Assembly: GCA_027422505.1 (NCBI GenBank)
Contig: JAPQWV010000656.1
Coordinates: forward strand, 124,001-188,000
Reading direction: 5' to 3'
DNA: 64,000 bases
From: Craterostigma plantagineum
Lineage: Eukaryota; Streptophyta; Magnoliopsida; Lamiales; Linderniaceae
The notes under the pieces are model-generated. The model ran no database searches. It had not been told where the DNA came from and saw nothing but the letters and a program-made list of their open reading frames with translations. Of the stretch, positions 11,801 to 22,149 are shown in pieces (position 1 is the first letter of the stretch; every line of letters starts with the position of its first letter). The position numbers and the translations under genes are program-made.

Positions 11801-14800
11801 GATAGTCCAAGCAGTGCTACATCTAAATTTGTGGAGGTGCTACTAGCCGGGGATGATCATAATCATCATGAGCCTGCAAAATGTGTGGAAGATCGTGTCA
11901 AATCTGACTTCCCAAGTTCCAGTTCCTCTGATAAATTATGCTTGGATAATATTGTCAATCACGAACAGATGGTTGGTGCTGATAATCATGCACTTCTTGC
12001 AAGTAATAACTGTGAAGAGTTAGAGACGATGAGCAATATGCAGTTTGATTCAGAAAATGTATGTGGTGCAATTATCACTTCAAATAAAGAAATTGCTCGC
12101 AGGACTTGGGCGGAGTTGAGTAAGTTATTACCTGCTAATCAGGGTAATGTTTTGACTGCTGTTAACCTCTCTTGTTCTCCAAGGGGTTCTTCTGCTGCAA
12201 AGGATAAGTATCTCAATACGAAGAGATTTCTTCGGTTCAAGGAGAAAGTGCTGGCTATCAAGTACATGGTATTGCATCATTTCTATAAGCAAGGTCAGGT
12301 GGTTTCTCTGAGGAAACTTCAACTAAAATCGCACAAGAAGTACGATCTGACTCATAATGGTTTACAAAGGAAACGTTCTTCCAGCCGGTTTAAACTGATG
12401 TCTCCTGGTAAGAAATTTAACCTTTGAGCTTCTTTCTCTCATTGTTTTGCTTCAGCTTATATTTACATCTGAAACTGCAACTAATAGCAAGCTGTGATAG
12501 ACTTCTTTTTCGCTAAGCTGATGAAATATCGTACCTTTCACAAAGTAGGAGGAACTTCATCTGTATATAATCGAACATAAGAGGCATGCTGTAAGATATA
12601 GGTAATATTCTTGGAGGTTGACAAAATGACCGTCATCACCTTTATTTCATGTTTCATGTGAAGTTTTTTGATTGAGCCATATTGCATGCATTATGGTTCA
12701 ATTATGCGAGATTTTAAGGTCTTAGTTGGGGACTTCTGTTGATCATCTGCATTTTAAACTTCGATTTAAGAGCATTGTCTTGTCTCCTTGCTTTCAGTGT
12801 GCTTTGGCATTTTCTTCGACGTGGGTGTCAGTTTTGTCGGTGGTTTTCTTTATTATTTCCAATCTTAGGAGTTTCTGTATGATGAGACTTTGATTTTTCA
12901 TCCTCCATTTTTAATATTTTTTATGTTTGTGCATGCAGCTGGATATCAACAGACGGTGCCCACATCCGAAGTTATTGAATATGTCCAAAGCATGTTGTGT
13001 CAATCGCATGTTAAACCGTGCAGAAATACTCTAAAAATGCCAGCTTTGATCTTGGACAAGGATGTGAAGTCATCGGGGTTTGTCTCAACCAACGCTTTGG
13101 TGGAAGATCCTTGCGCTGTTGAAAAGGAAAGATCTATAATAAACCCGTGGACGACCGAGGAGAAGGAAATTTTCATTGCTAAATTCTCAACTTTTGGAAA
13201 AGATTTCAGGACTATTTCATCTTTCCTTGATCATAGAACAACAGCAGATTGCGTCGAGTTCTATTACAAGAATCACAAGTCAGAGTTGTTTGAGAAGGCC
13301 CGAGAAAAGCCAGAATCAGCGAAGCAGAGAAAATCCCAGTCTACCACATACTTGGTTGCACATAGTAATAAATGGAATCGTGAGTCGAATGCTGCTTCTC
13401 TTGATATTTTGGGTGCAGCATCAGCTATGGCAGCCACCGCTAACAATGGATTGGAAAGTCAGGAAACTCGCACATCCAAATTTGTTTTTCCTGCAGATAA
13501 TTCCTCGAAAGCGTTGAGAAATGATGGTTTATTTCGAAGATCACGCAGTCCAGCTTTGTATGGCCGTGAGAGGGAAGCTGAAGCTGCTGATGTATTAGCT
13601 GGAATTTGTGGTTCATTTTCTTCGGAGGCTGTTAGTTCATCGTCTATTGACCGTGGCAATAGTTCTCTGAAGTGGATGAGGAGTCAGAGAGCCAGAGCTT
13701 CAATGAGGCACACTTTGAACCCTGAAATTAACCGGGAGATTGATGATGACCGCTCAAACGAGAGCTTTGAGGACGTGGGTTCTGTTCATTGGACCGACGA
13801 GGAGAAATCCTTGTTTATACATGCTTTGTCATCTTATGGGAAGGATTTCAAAGCAATATCTCGGTGCGTCCGAACAAAATCCAAGGATCAGTGCAAGTTG
13901 TTCTATAGCAAGACAAGGAAATGCCTTGGTTTGGAGCTGATCAGACCTCAAGCTCGAAACTGTGTCGATGTTAATAATGGGAATGGTGGTGGTGGTGGTG
14001 GTGGTGACTCGGGGAATAATTGTGCTATGGAGACTGATTCAGTTATCTGCAATAGCGGTTCAGAATCTATGGTGGAAAGTGGTCATCGCCCACCTTCCGC
14101 TATGGGAAAGTGCAATGTGATGCCTGATTCACATATGTGTGAGGAAGCAAGTGAACCTTGTCCTAATAATTCTCTTAATGCTCTAACGGTTCTTTGTGGT
14201 GAGTTAAGTGGCAGTATTCAGGTTGCAGATAGGGCATCTTTGGAAAATAAAGTGGACAACGAAGAACGGAATGTTAAAAATGAGATTGACACTAGCTTGC
14301 CTAATGGATTAGCTGAGAGCAATAGAGCAGAAAACGCAGAAGCTAGTTCTGATGGGGCGAGTGGATCAGCCATAGTAGTGAGCGAGCCGAAATCTGGGCC
14401 CAAACTAGCTAGGAATGGATCTCGATCTTCTGAGGAACTGCGTTTCTCAAAGAAAAATGAATCAGGCCTTAAAACTGGGAAATCTATGGAAATTTCCCAA
14501 GGCAACTTGCCGCATCAGAATGGACACTTGGAATTAATTAAGGCATCGACATTGTTCTCTGTTCCGATTACATATCAGAATATTTTAAGTTATGATTCTT
14601 TAGCAGTTATGGGGGCCAATGAAATCAGGAAAGATTCTCAGAAAACCGTCATGCGAAATAATTTGCGGCAAGAGATTCCATGTAGCTCATTGTCAGATTA
14701 TGTCGATTCGTCCCAAATTCTCAAGGGATACCCTGTTTCTGTGCAAACCGTGAAGGAAATTAATGGAGAAGCTAACTGCAAATCTGAAGCTGCGAGCGGT

Positions 14801-15568
14801 CTCAAACAAATCGAAAACATTCGATCAGATCATTCAGAGTTCTTCCTCAGAAAATGCAACGGCCCATCCCAAAGGGGTACAGTCAGCATAGCCCCATTTC
14901 TGCCGCCCCAGTCAGTTTCTTCGGAGGAGTATAAGTCTTCAAGTAATGGCGATCTGAAGTTGTTTGGTAAAGTATTAGTTTCGTCCCAGAAGAAACTAAG
15001 TCTTCCCCAACAAGAAACAGAAGCTTACCCTCTGAATCTTAATCGCAATGTATGTTCAGATTCTTCCATCTTGAACGTGGATTACGACAACTGTTTTGGG
15101 TCGGTAAATATTCCTCTTCGTAATTCCAATTTCTGGGACGCAAACCAAATGCAACAGATGGGTTACCCTCCTCTCTCTGATTCTGCTCGTCTCTTGGCTA
15201 AATATCCAGCAGCATTCAGCAACTATCCCTCACCCACCGTGAAACTTGGGCAGCCAGATGGAGCCATTGCAGGGAACAATAGCCCTTTAAATGGGGTCTC
15301 TGTTCTTTCAAACAAGGACTTTGGTAATAATGTTCATGGAATTTACACTCCTTTGATCAATCATGGAGATTCGCAGAACCCTTTCGTTATAGATACGCAG
15401 CAGAGATTGAACAATATAGGCGCTAGTGGAAATTTCGTCGGCGGGCAGGACCCCATTGTTGTAACCGACCCCGTGACTGCTATAAGGATGCACTTTTCGA
15501 AGGGAAGGGACAGTAATCTCAAAGGGGATGGCGATAAGTGGACGACTAATGGCGATTTAGGCAGGTAA
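8829..15568 (+). CDS. PWR: POWERDRESS, SANT-domain partner of histone deacetylase HDA9
   Basis: PWR is a nuclear SANT-domain protein of NCoR/SMRT type. In Arabidopsis it works with HDA9 in histone deacetylation and affects floral determinacy, flowering, ageing and thermal growth. The model has four exons: 8829-9102, 9812-10720, 11271-12407 and 12939-15568. All junctions are GT-AG in phase 1, giving 1649 residues, close to the Arabidopsis protein (about 1650). The N terminus MVPPEPLPWD precedes a His/Gln/Pro-rich stretch. Also visible are DWKPLKWSRSGSL, KKPRLGWGEGLAKYEKKK, and a coiled segment (ITESEIDSLETELKSL). Two SANT domains follow: NPWTTEEKEIFIAKFSTFGK (about 844-887) and VHWTDEEKSLFIHALSSYGK (about 1058-1102). 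A poly-Gly run follows the second. The C terminus DPVTAIRMHF...GDLGR is conserved in the family. The gene looks intact. The first ATG at 8829 follows a TTG and is the only sensible start. Confidence 0.93.
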
Positions 15569-15823
15569 TGGCTTCGGGTACGCGGTAGAATCTCTTATTC
15601 TAACCGCGTTTGTATAATATAATCTGTGTGCTTTTAAGTTGGTGATGGTGATACTTTGGGATGGGATTGAGTTGAGAGTGAGATTCAAACTTCCCATGTG
15701 TTTTATTTTTTCTTTCTTTAGATGGCTTTTTTTAGCTTTTGTTAGTGTTGTGTAATGTTTGCAGCAGCAGCAGCAGATTTGTATTTTGTTGTACTTGATG
15801 TTTTGGGGGAAGATAGTAAAATG

Positions 15824-15829
15824 AATAAA
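15824..15829 (+). terminator. Poly(A) signal-like AATAAA downstream of PWR
   Basis: AATAAA occurs about 255 bp after the PWR stop codon, in T/G-rich sequence, where a plant near-upstream element would be expected. A (CAG)5 run lies at about 15763-15777 in the presumed 3' UTR. Confidence 0.5.
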
Positions 15830-16201
15830 CTTTTGGGGAAATAGAGAAAAAGTTCTGTGTGTTGGTATCATCTTTCTTTTCTTGTTTTGTTTGAGAGATT
15901 GAATTTCGGACAAAGCCATTATTTGTGCACGAAACAACGTATCCTTTCACATTAATGGTTGATTATGTTCGAAATTATTTCTAGTTTGGATTATTATTTT
16001 TGTGCAAGTGGTTATTTGAATGCGCGTGCAGACAGCTGTTTGATAAGTTTTTTTGTCAACACTAAACGTGGTGGGGACAGCACAGATTTATTATTATTAT
16101 TTTTTTGACTATGTACAATTTATTGTAGAGCATTTAAAATTAAAATATATTATGATTTGTGGGGAGTAGGAATCAGGTGAATTATTAATAGAGTTTTTAT
16201 A

Positions 16202-16623
16202 AGGTGAATCTATAAAAAATATCCAACTGGATAAAATTTTTATACATAGGTACCCATGTCAGACAATTTTACAGATATGTACCCAATTTAATTTTTATCA
16301 GTTTCTTTAGCCATGTCGTACCTTCGTGTGTGTATATTGCGTACTATAACACGTTGATATAGGGTACTTAAATATAGCATACGTCGTACCTACGACATAC
16401 CTGTTAGGGCGTACCTAAATATAGCAACGTCGTACCATTTTCTGTTATATAGGGTACCCAAATGTGTTGATATAGGGTACCAAACTGTGTTGAATGGTGT
16501 ACTTTCGGGGATCGGGTACCTATGTGCAAAAAATTTATTCTGTTAGGTACCTACATATAAAAAAAATCCTGACAGGGTACTAATTATAAGTTTTATCCAA
16601 ATAGGTACTTATGTGAAGACCCC
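16202..16623. mobile_element. GTACC-rich TIR MITE (422 bp), probably Mutator-like
   Basis: It is flanked by an exact 8-bp duplication TTTTTATA (16194-16201 and 16624-16631). The ends AGGTGAATC... and ...GAAGACCCC are imperfect inverted repeats about 80 bp long; both arms contain GGATAAAA...TACCC.TGTCAG. The interior holds more than ten GGTAC/GTACC motifs about 21-25 bp apart. No coding potential. The superfamily is inferred from the GGGG-type terminus and the 8-9 bp duplication; the T/A-rich duplication is only moderately informative. Confidence 0.65.
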
Positions 16624-16664
16624 TTTTTATAATAAGATATTGTTCGTTTTTCGGCTGCAGACTT

Positions 16665-16776
16665 ATCAAAATTTTATTATAAGCTGCTCCACATAAAAGG
16701 CCCAAGTTCAGTTAGAAATAATCAAAATTTTATTATAAGCTGCTCCACATAAAAGGCCCAAGTTCAGTTAGAAATA
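16665..16776. repeat. Tandem duplication, 56-bp unit, two copies
   Basis: The unit starting ATCAAAATTTTATTATAAGC is present at 16665-16720 and 16721-16776 with no visible difference, pointing to a recent duplication. Confidence 0.85.
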
Positions 16777-16872
16777 ATCAAGCCTGTTATATTATTATAT
16801 ATCATCATTTTAATTCGTTTATAGACCAGCCCGTGATAGTTAAGTGGGCTTTCTAAATTTTTTATTAATGAG

Positions 16873-17002
16873 CAGTGAACTTATACCAGCTACGTAACAA
16901 TGGTTCAGTTGAGCTTTATTACTAAAAAACAAAACACCAGTGAACTTATACCAGCTACGTAATAATGGTTCAGTTGAGGTTTATTACTAAAAAACAAAAC
17001 AA
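16873..17002. repeat. Tandem duplication, 65-bp unit, two copies
   Basis: The unit starting CAGTGAACTTATACCAGC occurs at 16873-16937 and 16938-17002 with only a few substitutions (for example ACAATGG versus ATAATGG). It lies about 100 bp from the 56-bp duplication but is unrelated to it. Confidence 0.85.
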
Positions 17003-17903
17003 GTTTATTTTTTATTGTATAGAATCCCAAAGTCCCCCCACCCATAATAATATTGTACATTTACTAAAGGCCGGACGTTTTCATTGAACATTGATGCATA
17101 GATCAATCACATATATGTATATAAATAATTTCTTTGGCAATCGAGATATTTTTGGCACAAGGGAGAGAAGATTCTCATAAGACATTGACTATTCAAAGGA
17201 ATGTTAAATAAGGATAGACGTGTTATGCTCAAGTTTCTTATCTTGCCTTCTACACATTGGGCAATTTGACTGTTCCATAGTGTTGAGAATTCCACACCTT
17301 CAATTTCAATTTGTTTTTTCTTTCCTTGTTCGCATTTTTTTCTTATTTTTCTGTTTTTATATTTCCATAGTAAAAGGGCTCGGGTGTGTGGAATGTAATG
17401 ATTCACTAGTAAAAAATATGATAGAGTATTTTTAACTTACGCTTCTCCATACGAACTTGTCATAATGTGGATTACTTTGGTCCCCCAGACTAGAGTTCTC
17501 GGAAACAAAAAAAAAAATCTTTTATTTCCTTAGGCCATCTCCAACCGAAAAACTCATTCTCAAACCCAAATGCAGTAACCATCGTATCAAACAGTAATTC
17601 TTCTCCAACCGAAAAACTCATACTCAAACTCAAAAGAATATTATCAAAGTATATCCTTTCTCATCTAATTTCACAAATTTTCAATATTATACACATATTT
17701 TATAAATTTATAAATTAGACCCCATATTATTTTAATTTCGACTGAGAAAATATTTAATAGAAATTTTAAATTATACAAAATAATAAGAATTGATATTAAT
17801 TTAACATCTAGTTGAACAAATTAATTGAAAATGACAAATGTATAAATAATAATTTTCCACCGTCGCCTCTACACATTTAGTAACATCTAATTTAGTTTAC
17901 TTC

Positions 17904-20124
17904 CACTAGTACAAATGATATATAGGCTACGGCAGTATGGGCGACGGTTTGTCAAAAATAGTCGCCTATAACAGACGCGGTGGCATTACGGTAATTAAAT
18001 TTAAGTTCAGGCGATCTTGGGCGACGGTTTCGCTGCGAAAGACGTCGCCTAAGATGTTAGATACTTTTGGGCGACGGCTTCTAGCAGCAAAACCGTCGCC
18101 CATGATTGAGACTTTTTTAAAAATTTATTTTTTTTTGGTTATGGGCGACGGTTGTTCGCTATTTCAAAAATCCGTCGCCCATCACCCTATTTTTTTTTTA
18201 AAAAATAGTTTTTTCCGCTGTGGCATTAGAAACCGTCGCCCATGTTTTTTACGTATGGGCGACGGTTACGGGAGAGAAACCGTCGCCCATGAGCTTATAT
18301 TACCCATCTTCTTCCTCGCCCATTTCACTTAGACGCGCAACGAAGCTCAAGCTAGTCGATTTTTGGGGCGAATTTCCGGCGACGTTGCTCACTTTGCGAC
18401 GTCTTCAAGCTACAAAAACACGGTAAAACACCTCACGACCTATTCCTTCTTCTATGCTCTCGAATTTAATGCTTTAAACTTTCGAAAATTTGAGATTTTG
18501 AAATCGGGGTTTCGAATTTTTAGCGATTGGGGCTTGGTTAATTCGATTTGAGGACAGGTTTAGGATTGTGCTTGTGCTATATTCGATTTGTGGTTGATTT
18601 GGAGCTTGATTAATTCGAATTTGCGGCGAGTTTGGGGCTTATTTTGAGTTCGATTCTTTGGGGCTTATTTTGAGTTCAAATTTGTAGATGTTTTGTGCGA
18701 TTTAACGGCTTAATTTCTGCCATTTGAGAATTAGGGTTATATTATATTCGATTTGGGGTTGATTTGGAGCTTGGTTTGTGCGAAAAAGTGGCGAAATTTT
18801 GGTTTTTAGGGCTTGGTTGAGTTTTCGAATTTTTCGAGTTTGGAGTTGTTTTGTGCGATTTCATGGCTTAGTTCATGCAATTTGAGGCTTAGACTTGTGT
18901 TATATTCGATTTGAGGTTGTTTTTGTGTTTTGAGGCTTAGGTTTAATTTATGATTTGTTGGGTGATTTTCGAAATCCAAATATTGATTTTAATAACAACT
19001 TTTATTTTGAACGAAATTAGAGCTTCGGGCTTGACGTGCTAGGACTCTATTATCGTGCTTCTTGACAAGGTCACGGACTATTACGTAAGTTTTCAAACCC
19101 GTATTTGATTTATATGCCTTCGTCTTTGTGAATTTAAGTTTTTATATAACCTTAGATACCCGTTCAAGGTTTTCTCATTATGAGGATACTTGGAAGAGGT
19201 GCAAGGTTCGCATATGAATTTTCAGTGTTATTTGTGTTAAATTAATAAATTATTACCATTATTCGATATTGAATCACATGAACATCTTTCTAAATTAGTG
19301 CCCACGACAACCAAACGAGAGCGAGTTATGTGGATTTTACGCCATGATATACATGCACGATATTATCTGCAATCGTATCGGCAGAGATGATGCATCCAAC
19401 TTGCCAACGGTATTGTAAAACCATCAGCTTCTTTAAGTTTCAAGTTTAATATGTTTATTAGTATGTTTTAACATTATCCTGTTTTATAGATACTAGAGCA
19501 CTCCTCTTACGGCGATGAAGAGCTCGATGAAGTACGTGAATTGTGGGCGGAGCATTTTATAAGCAATCTTTGATGTAGGTTAGACGACTTTTACGTTATG
19601 TTTGTGTTTATGTTACGAGGATTTGTTGTACTATGATGTAGATGTTGATTTTAATTACGATTATTAGTAATTTAATGGCTGTTGGTGCTATTTTGGGTTG
19701 CATTGTTGATTTTGGAATTGATTTATTGGGGCATAAAAAAACAGAAAAAAATATTAAAAAAATTATGGAAGCACCGGCGACGGCTTCTAGTGAAGCATCC
19801 GTCGCCCATGCTTAAAAAGGAAACAAATAATTAATAAAAATAAAATCATGGGCGACGGCTTCTAGAGGAGAAACCGTCGCCTATGGTTTAAAAAATGACA
19901 TGGGCGACGGTTTCCAGCGAAGAAGCCGTCCCATGAGTTTTACCAAAAGCAACCCACGTCTACCTTGGGCGACAGTTTGTTTGGAAACCGTCGCCCATAA
20001 ATCATCTCCAGCGACGGCCGTCGCCCATAATTATGCGCATGGGCAACGGTGCTCTGGGCGACGCCCAAAAACCGTCGCTTATGAACCGCAACAACCGTCG
20101 CCCATGATCTTTTCTGTACTAGTG
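17904..20124 (+). mobile_element. Non-autonomous CACTA (En/Spm) element, 2.2 kb
   Basis: The termini are CACTAGTACAAA and ...TTCTGTACTAGTG, with an exact 3-bp duplication TTC on both sides (17901-17903, 20125-20127). Both subterminal regions carry many copies of GGGCGACGGTT and its inverse AACCGTCGCCC, often as back-to-back pairs; such motifs are the presumed transposase-binding sites of the superfamily. The middle is AT-rich and contains degraded exons of a Ulp1-like protease at about 19299-19573. No TNP2-type transposase is present, so movement would need a relative. Confidence 0.92.
19299..19573 (+). pseudogene. Ulp1-like (C48) cysteine protease remnant in CACTA element
   Basis: Two exon-like segments, 19299-19409 and 19490-19573, join in phase 0 through a GT-AG intron. 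They read CPRQPNESELCGFYAMIYMHDI, then YGDEELDEVRELWAEHF followed by a stop. The CP..QPN...CGFYAM block matches the catalytic-Cys region of Ulp1 proteases carried as a second gene by many plant CACTA and some Mutator elements. Earlier exons (about 19040-19085, ending in VTDYY) look degraded. The His and Asp of the catalytic triad are not found, so it is a remnant. Confidence 0.6.
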
Positions 20125-20429
20125 TTCACTCTCTCGACAAATCAACCAAACCCACCATTAATTGCTTTATCAATTGAGGTCAATTGAGGCAATAACTCTT
20201 CAGTAAACCATCCATCCTGCAATTCTCTTCTTAAATATAAGAATATAGAGACAATTGAGGCATAAATATAATTTCCTTAAAAGTTTGCCTTGGTGAACAG
20301 TAGTAACGCATTTTTGCGTCTGAAGGAGAGAGAAAATGAGTCAAAACCCATTTTAGGTCTTAATTTGCAGCTCCGTTGGAGAAAAAATTTCAGGATGCGA
20401 ATGGGTTTTGGAACTGATTGGAGGTGGTC

Positions 20430-21239
20430 TTAAAAGTTGGATGAAAGTTTTGTCATGCTTATTCATTACAAAGATAAAAGGAATCGGATCAAGTTAATGT
20501 TTGCTTACATATTTATTACAAGCATAAAATAGAAATCTAAAGGACCAGAAAATATATTTATATATGTAAACTGTAATAACTAAAAACTATAGTGGTAAAA
20601 ACCCTTTTTCTTCTTTTCTTACCACTCCGTGCTTCACAAAAAGAGAGTTTTGAGTGTGAATGCGAGGAATCCATGCCTGTCCAAACACTTGAAGACAAAA
20701 CGAGCTTCAGAAAAGAAAAGCAAACTTTGCTTTTATGACCCGTAAATAATAGAAAATATATGTATATATATATTGTTTCCACGGAAAGAAAATTGAAACT
20801 TACTAACGATAACGAGAGCGTTCGTTTTAAGAAGAAACAAAGCAAATAAGACTGATAAAAAAAATCACCTCACAATCCCACTCCACTTCTCCTCTCAAAG
20901 ATCTATATTATTATAGCTTTGGCAACGATGGATGTTTATATTCAAACTCCCCAAAAAAAGAGGCTTCATTATCTTCTGATTTTCAGACAAGAATACAACA
21001 CATGTAAGTCGCTGTGTGCTGTTTGTTCATATTTCTCCAACTGTATCGTCTGTGTGTACGTTTGTCTGAGTTTGTATGTGTACTTTATTTATTCAAGAAC
21101 GTCGAAATACATGTGTGTGTATAATATTAATAACCCTCCCTTTGTTCACTTCCTGGCCTCGATAATCAGTAAGTTTGAAGAAAATGCCAATTTAGGGTTT
21201 TGAGAGTTTCGTAGGGTTTTGTGACACGTGGCATATGTA
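20430..21239. other. Spacer upstream of MIR160; presumed promoter
   Basis: No gene or transposon is recognised. A perfect G-box core CACGTG (21225-21230, in ACACGTGGC) sits just before the miR160 hairpin, but it may lie inside the primary transcript rather than in the promoter. CT-rich sequence at about 20870-20905 could mark the transcription start region; this is a guess. Confidence 0.35.
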
Positions 21240-21350
21240 AGAAATTCGTATATGCCTGGCTCCCTGTATGCCATTTGCAGAGCCCACCGTAGAAAAGATG
21301 GCCCCTTTTGTATATGGCGTATGAGGAGCCAAGCATATGTACTATAATCG
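21240..21350 (+). ncRNA. MIR160: miR160 precursor hairpin
   Basis: Positions 21253-21273 match the conserved 21-nt plant miR160 (begins TGCCTGGCTCCC, ends TGTATGCCA). Positions 21317-21337 match the usual star strand (begins GCGTATGAGG, ends GCCAAGCATA). The arms pair through the whole duplex, with mismatches only at the usual internal positions, and extend by GTATA/TATGT pairs below it. The loop is about 43 nt, normal for the family. In the nucleus DCL1 processes it, and AGO1-loaded miR160 directs cleavage of ARF10, ARF16 and ARF17 mRNAs, which shapes auxin responses. The primary transcript ends cannot be read from the sequence. Confidence 0.96.
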
Positions 21351-21586
21351 AAGAGTCAAATGTCAGTTAATTTACACACACTTGTCTGAAGATATACGTT
21401 GTCCAAAGTTTGTCTAGCAGCTTATCATAAGCTGACCTGAACTAATGGAGCTATAGGAGAGATCACTACACATGCCAGGTAAGTGCTTCAAAGTGTCTTC
21501 TTTATTTAATTTTTTTACTTTTCTGGGGTTTTATGTCAGATGATATAACATTTTCACGTGGAAATGGAAGAAGCTGTGATGATAGT

Positions 21587-22064
21587 TGTTAGGATATGCG
21601 GAAATCCCCGATAATTATTTGCCCGAAAAATGACGATAATAAATAAACGAGACGAAAAATAATTTTGGACAGTGACACGAGATTTACGTGGTTCGGTCAG
21701 AATGGCCTACGTCCACGGGCCGGAGGGTAGAATTTCTTTATTATGTGGAGAGATTACAAACACGTACACTGACGTGGTACAAAAGCACTACAACAATATT
21801 AGGAGTAGGCTACAGAAAATAATCGGAGTAGAAGATTTTTGCCTTGTAGTGGTGTTTTTCCTTTCGTCGAATGGTATCTATTTATAGGAGAAATTTTGCC
21901 CTGATCCATCGTGTGTACTGAAGAAAAATAAAACATGCTGTATTGACTTTGAATTCTTCCTTGCACGCAAAAACAAATCTCGGCGCCTGCATTGTTTGCT
22001 TTTCTTTGTCCACATTTTCCATTCTCAATATCTGCTTTTGTTGAATGGTCAAGCTCACCTAACA
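21587..22064 (-). repeat. 3' LTR of copia element
   Basis: 478 bp, TG...CA bounded, almost identical to 26144-26621. The purine-rich priming tract (minus strand AAGGTGGAGATT) adjoins its inner edge. Confidence 0.95.
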
Positions 22065-22149
22065 AATCTCCACCTTGAGCTTGATTCCAAAAATCACTCC
22101 ACCTTAATTAGTAATATGTATGTCACCCTCCGACCTTAGCCCCGACGGG

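Larger units (their letters stand above)
17533..20429. mobile_element. Harbinger-like MITE interrupted by a CACTA element
   Basis: The ends GGCCATCTCCAACC (left) and GACCACCTCCAATC (reverse complement of the right) match at 11 of 14 positions. Both are bordered by TTA/TAA, the 3-bp target typical of PIF/Harbinger. After removing the nested CACTA element (17904-20124 plus its duplication) about 670 bp remain. The interior has repeated TCTCCAACCGAAAAACTCAT and no gene. The termini are diverged, so the call is moderate. Confidence 0.5.
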
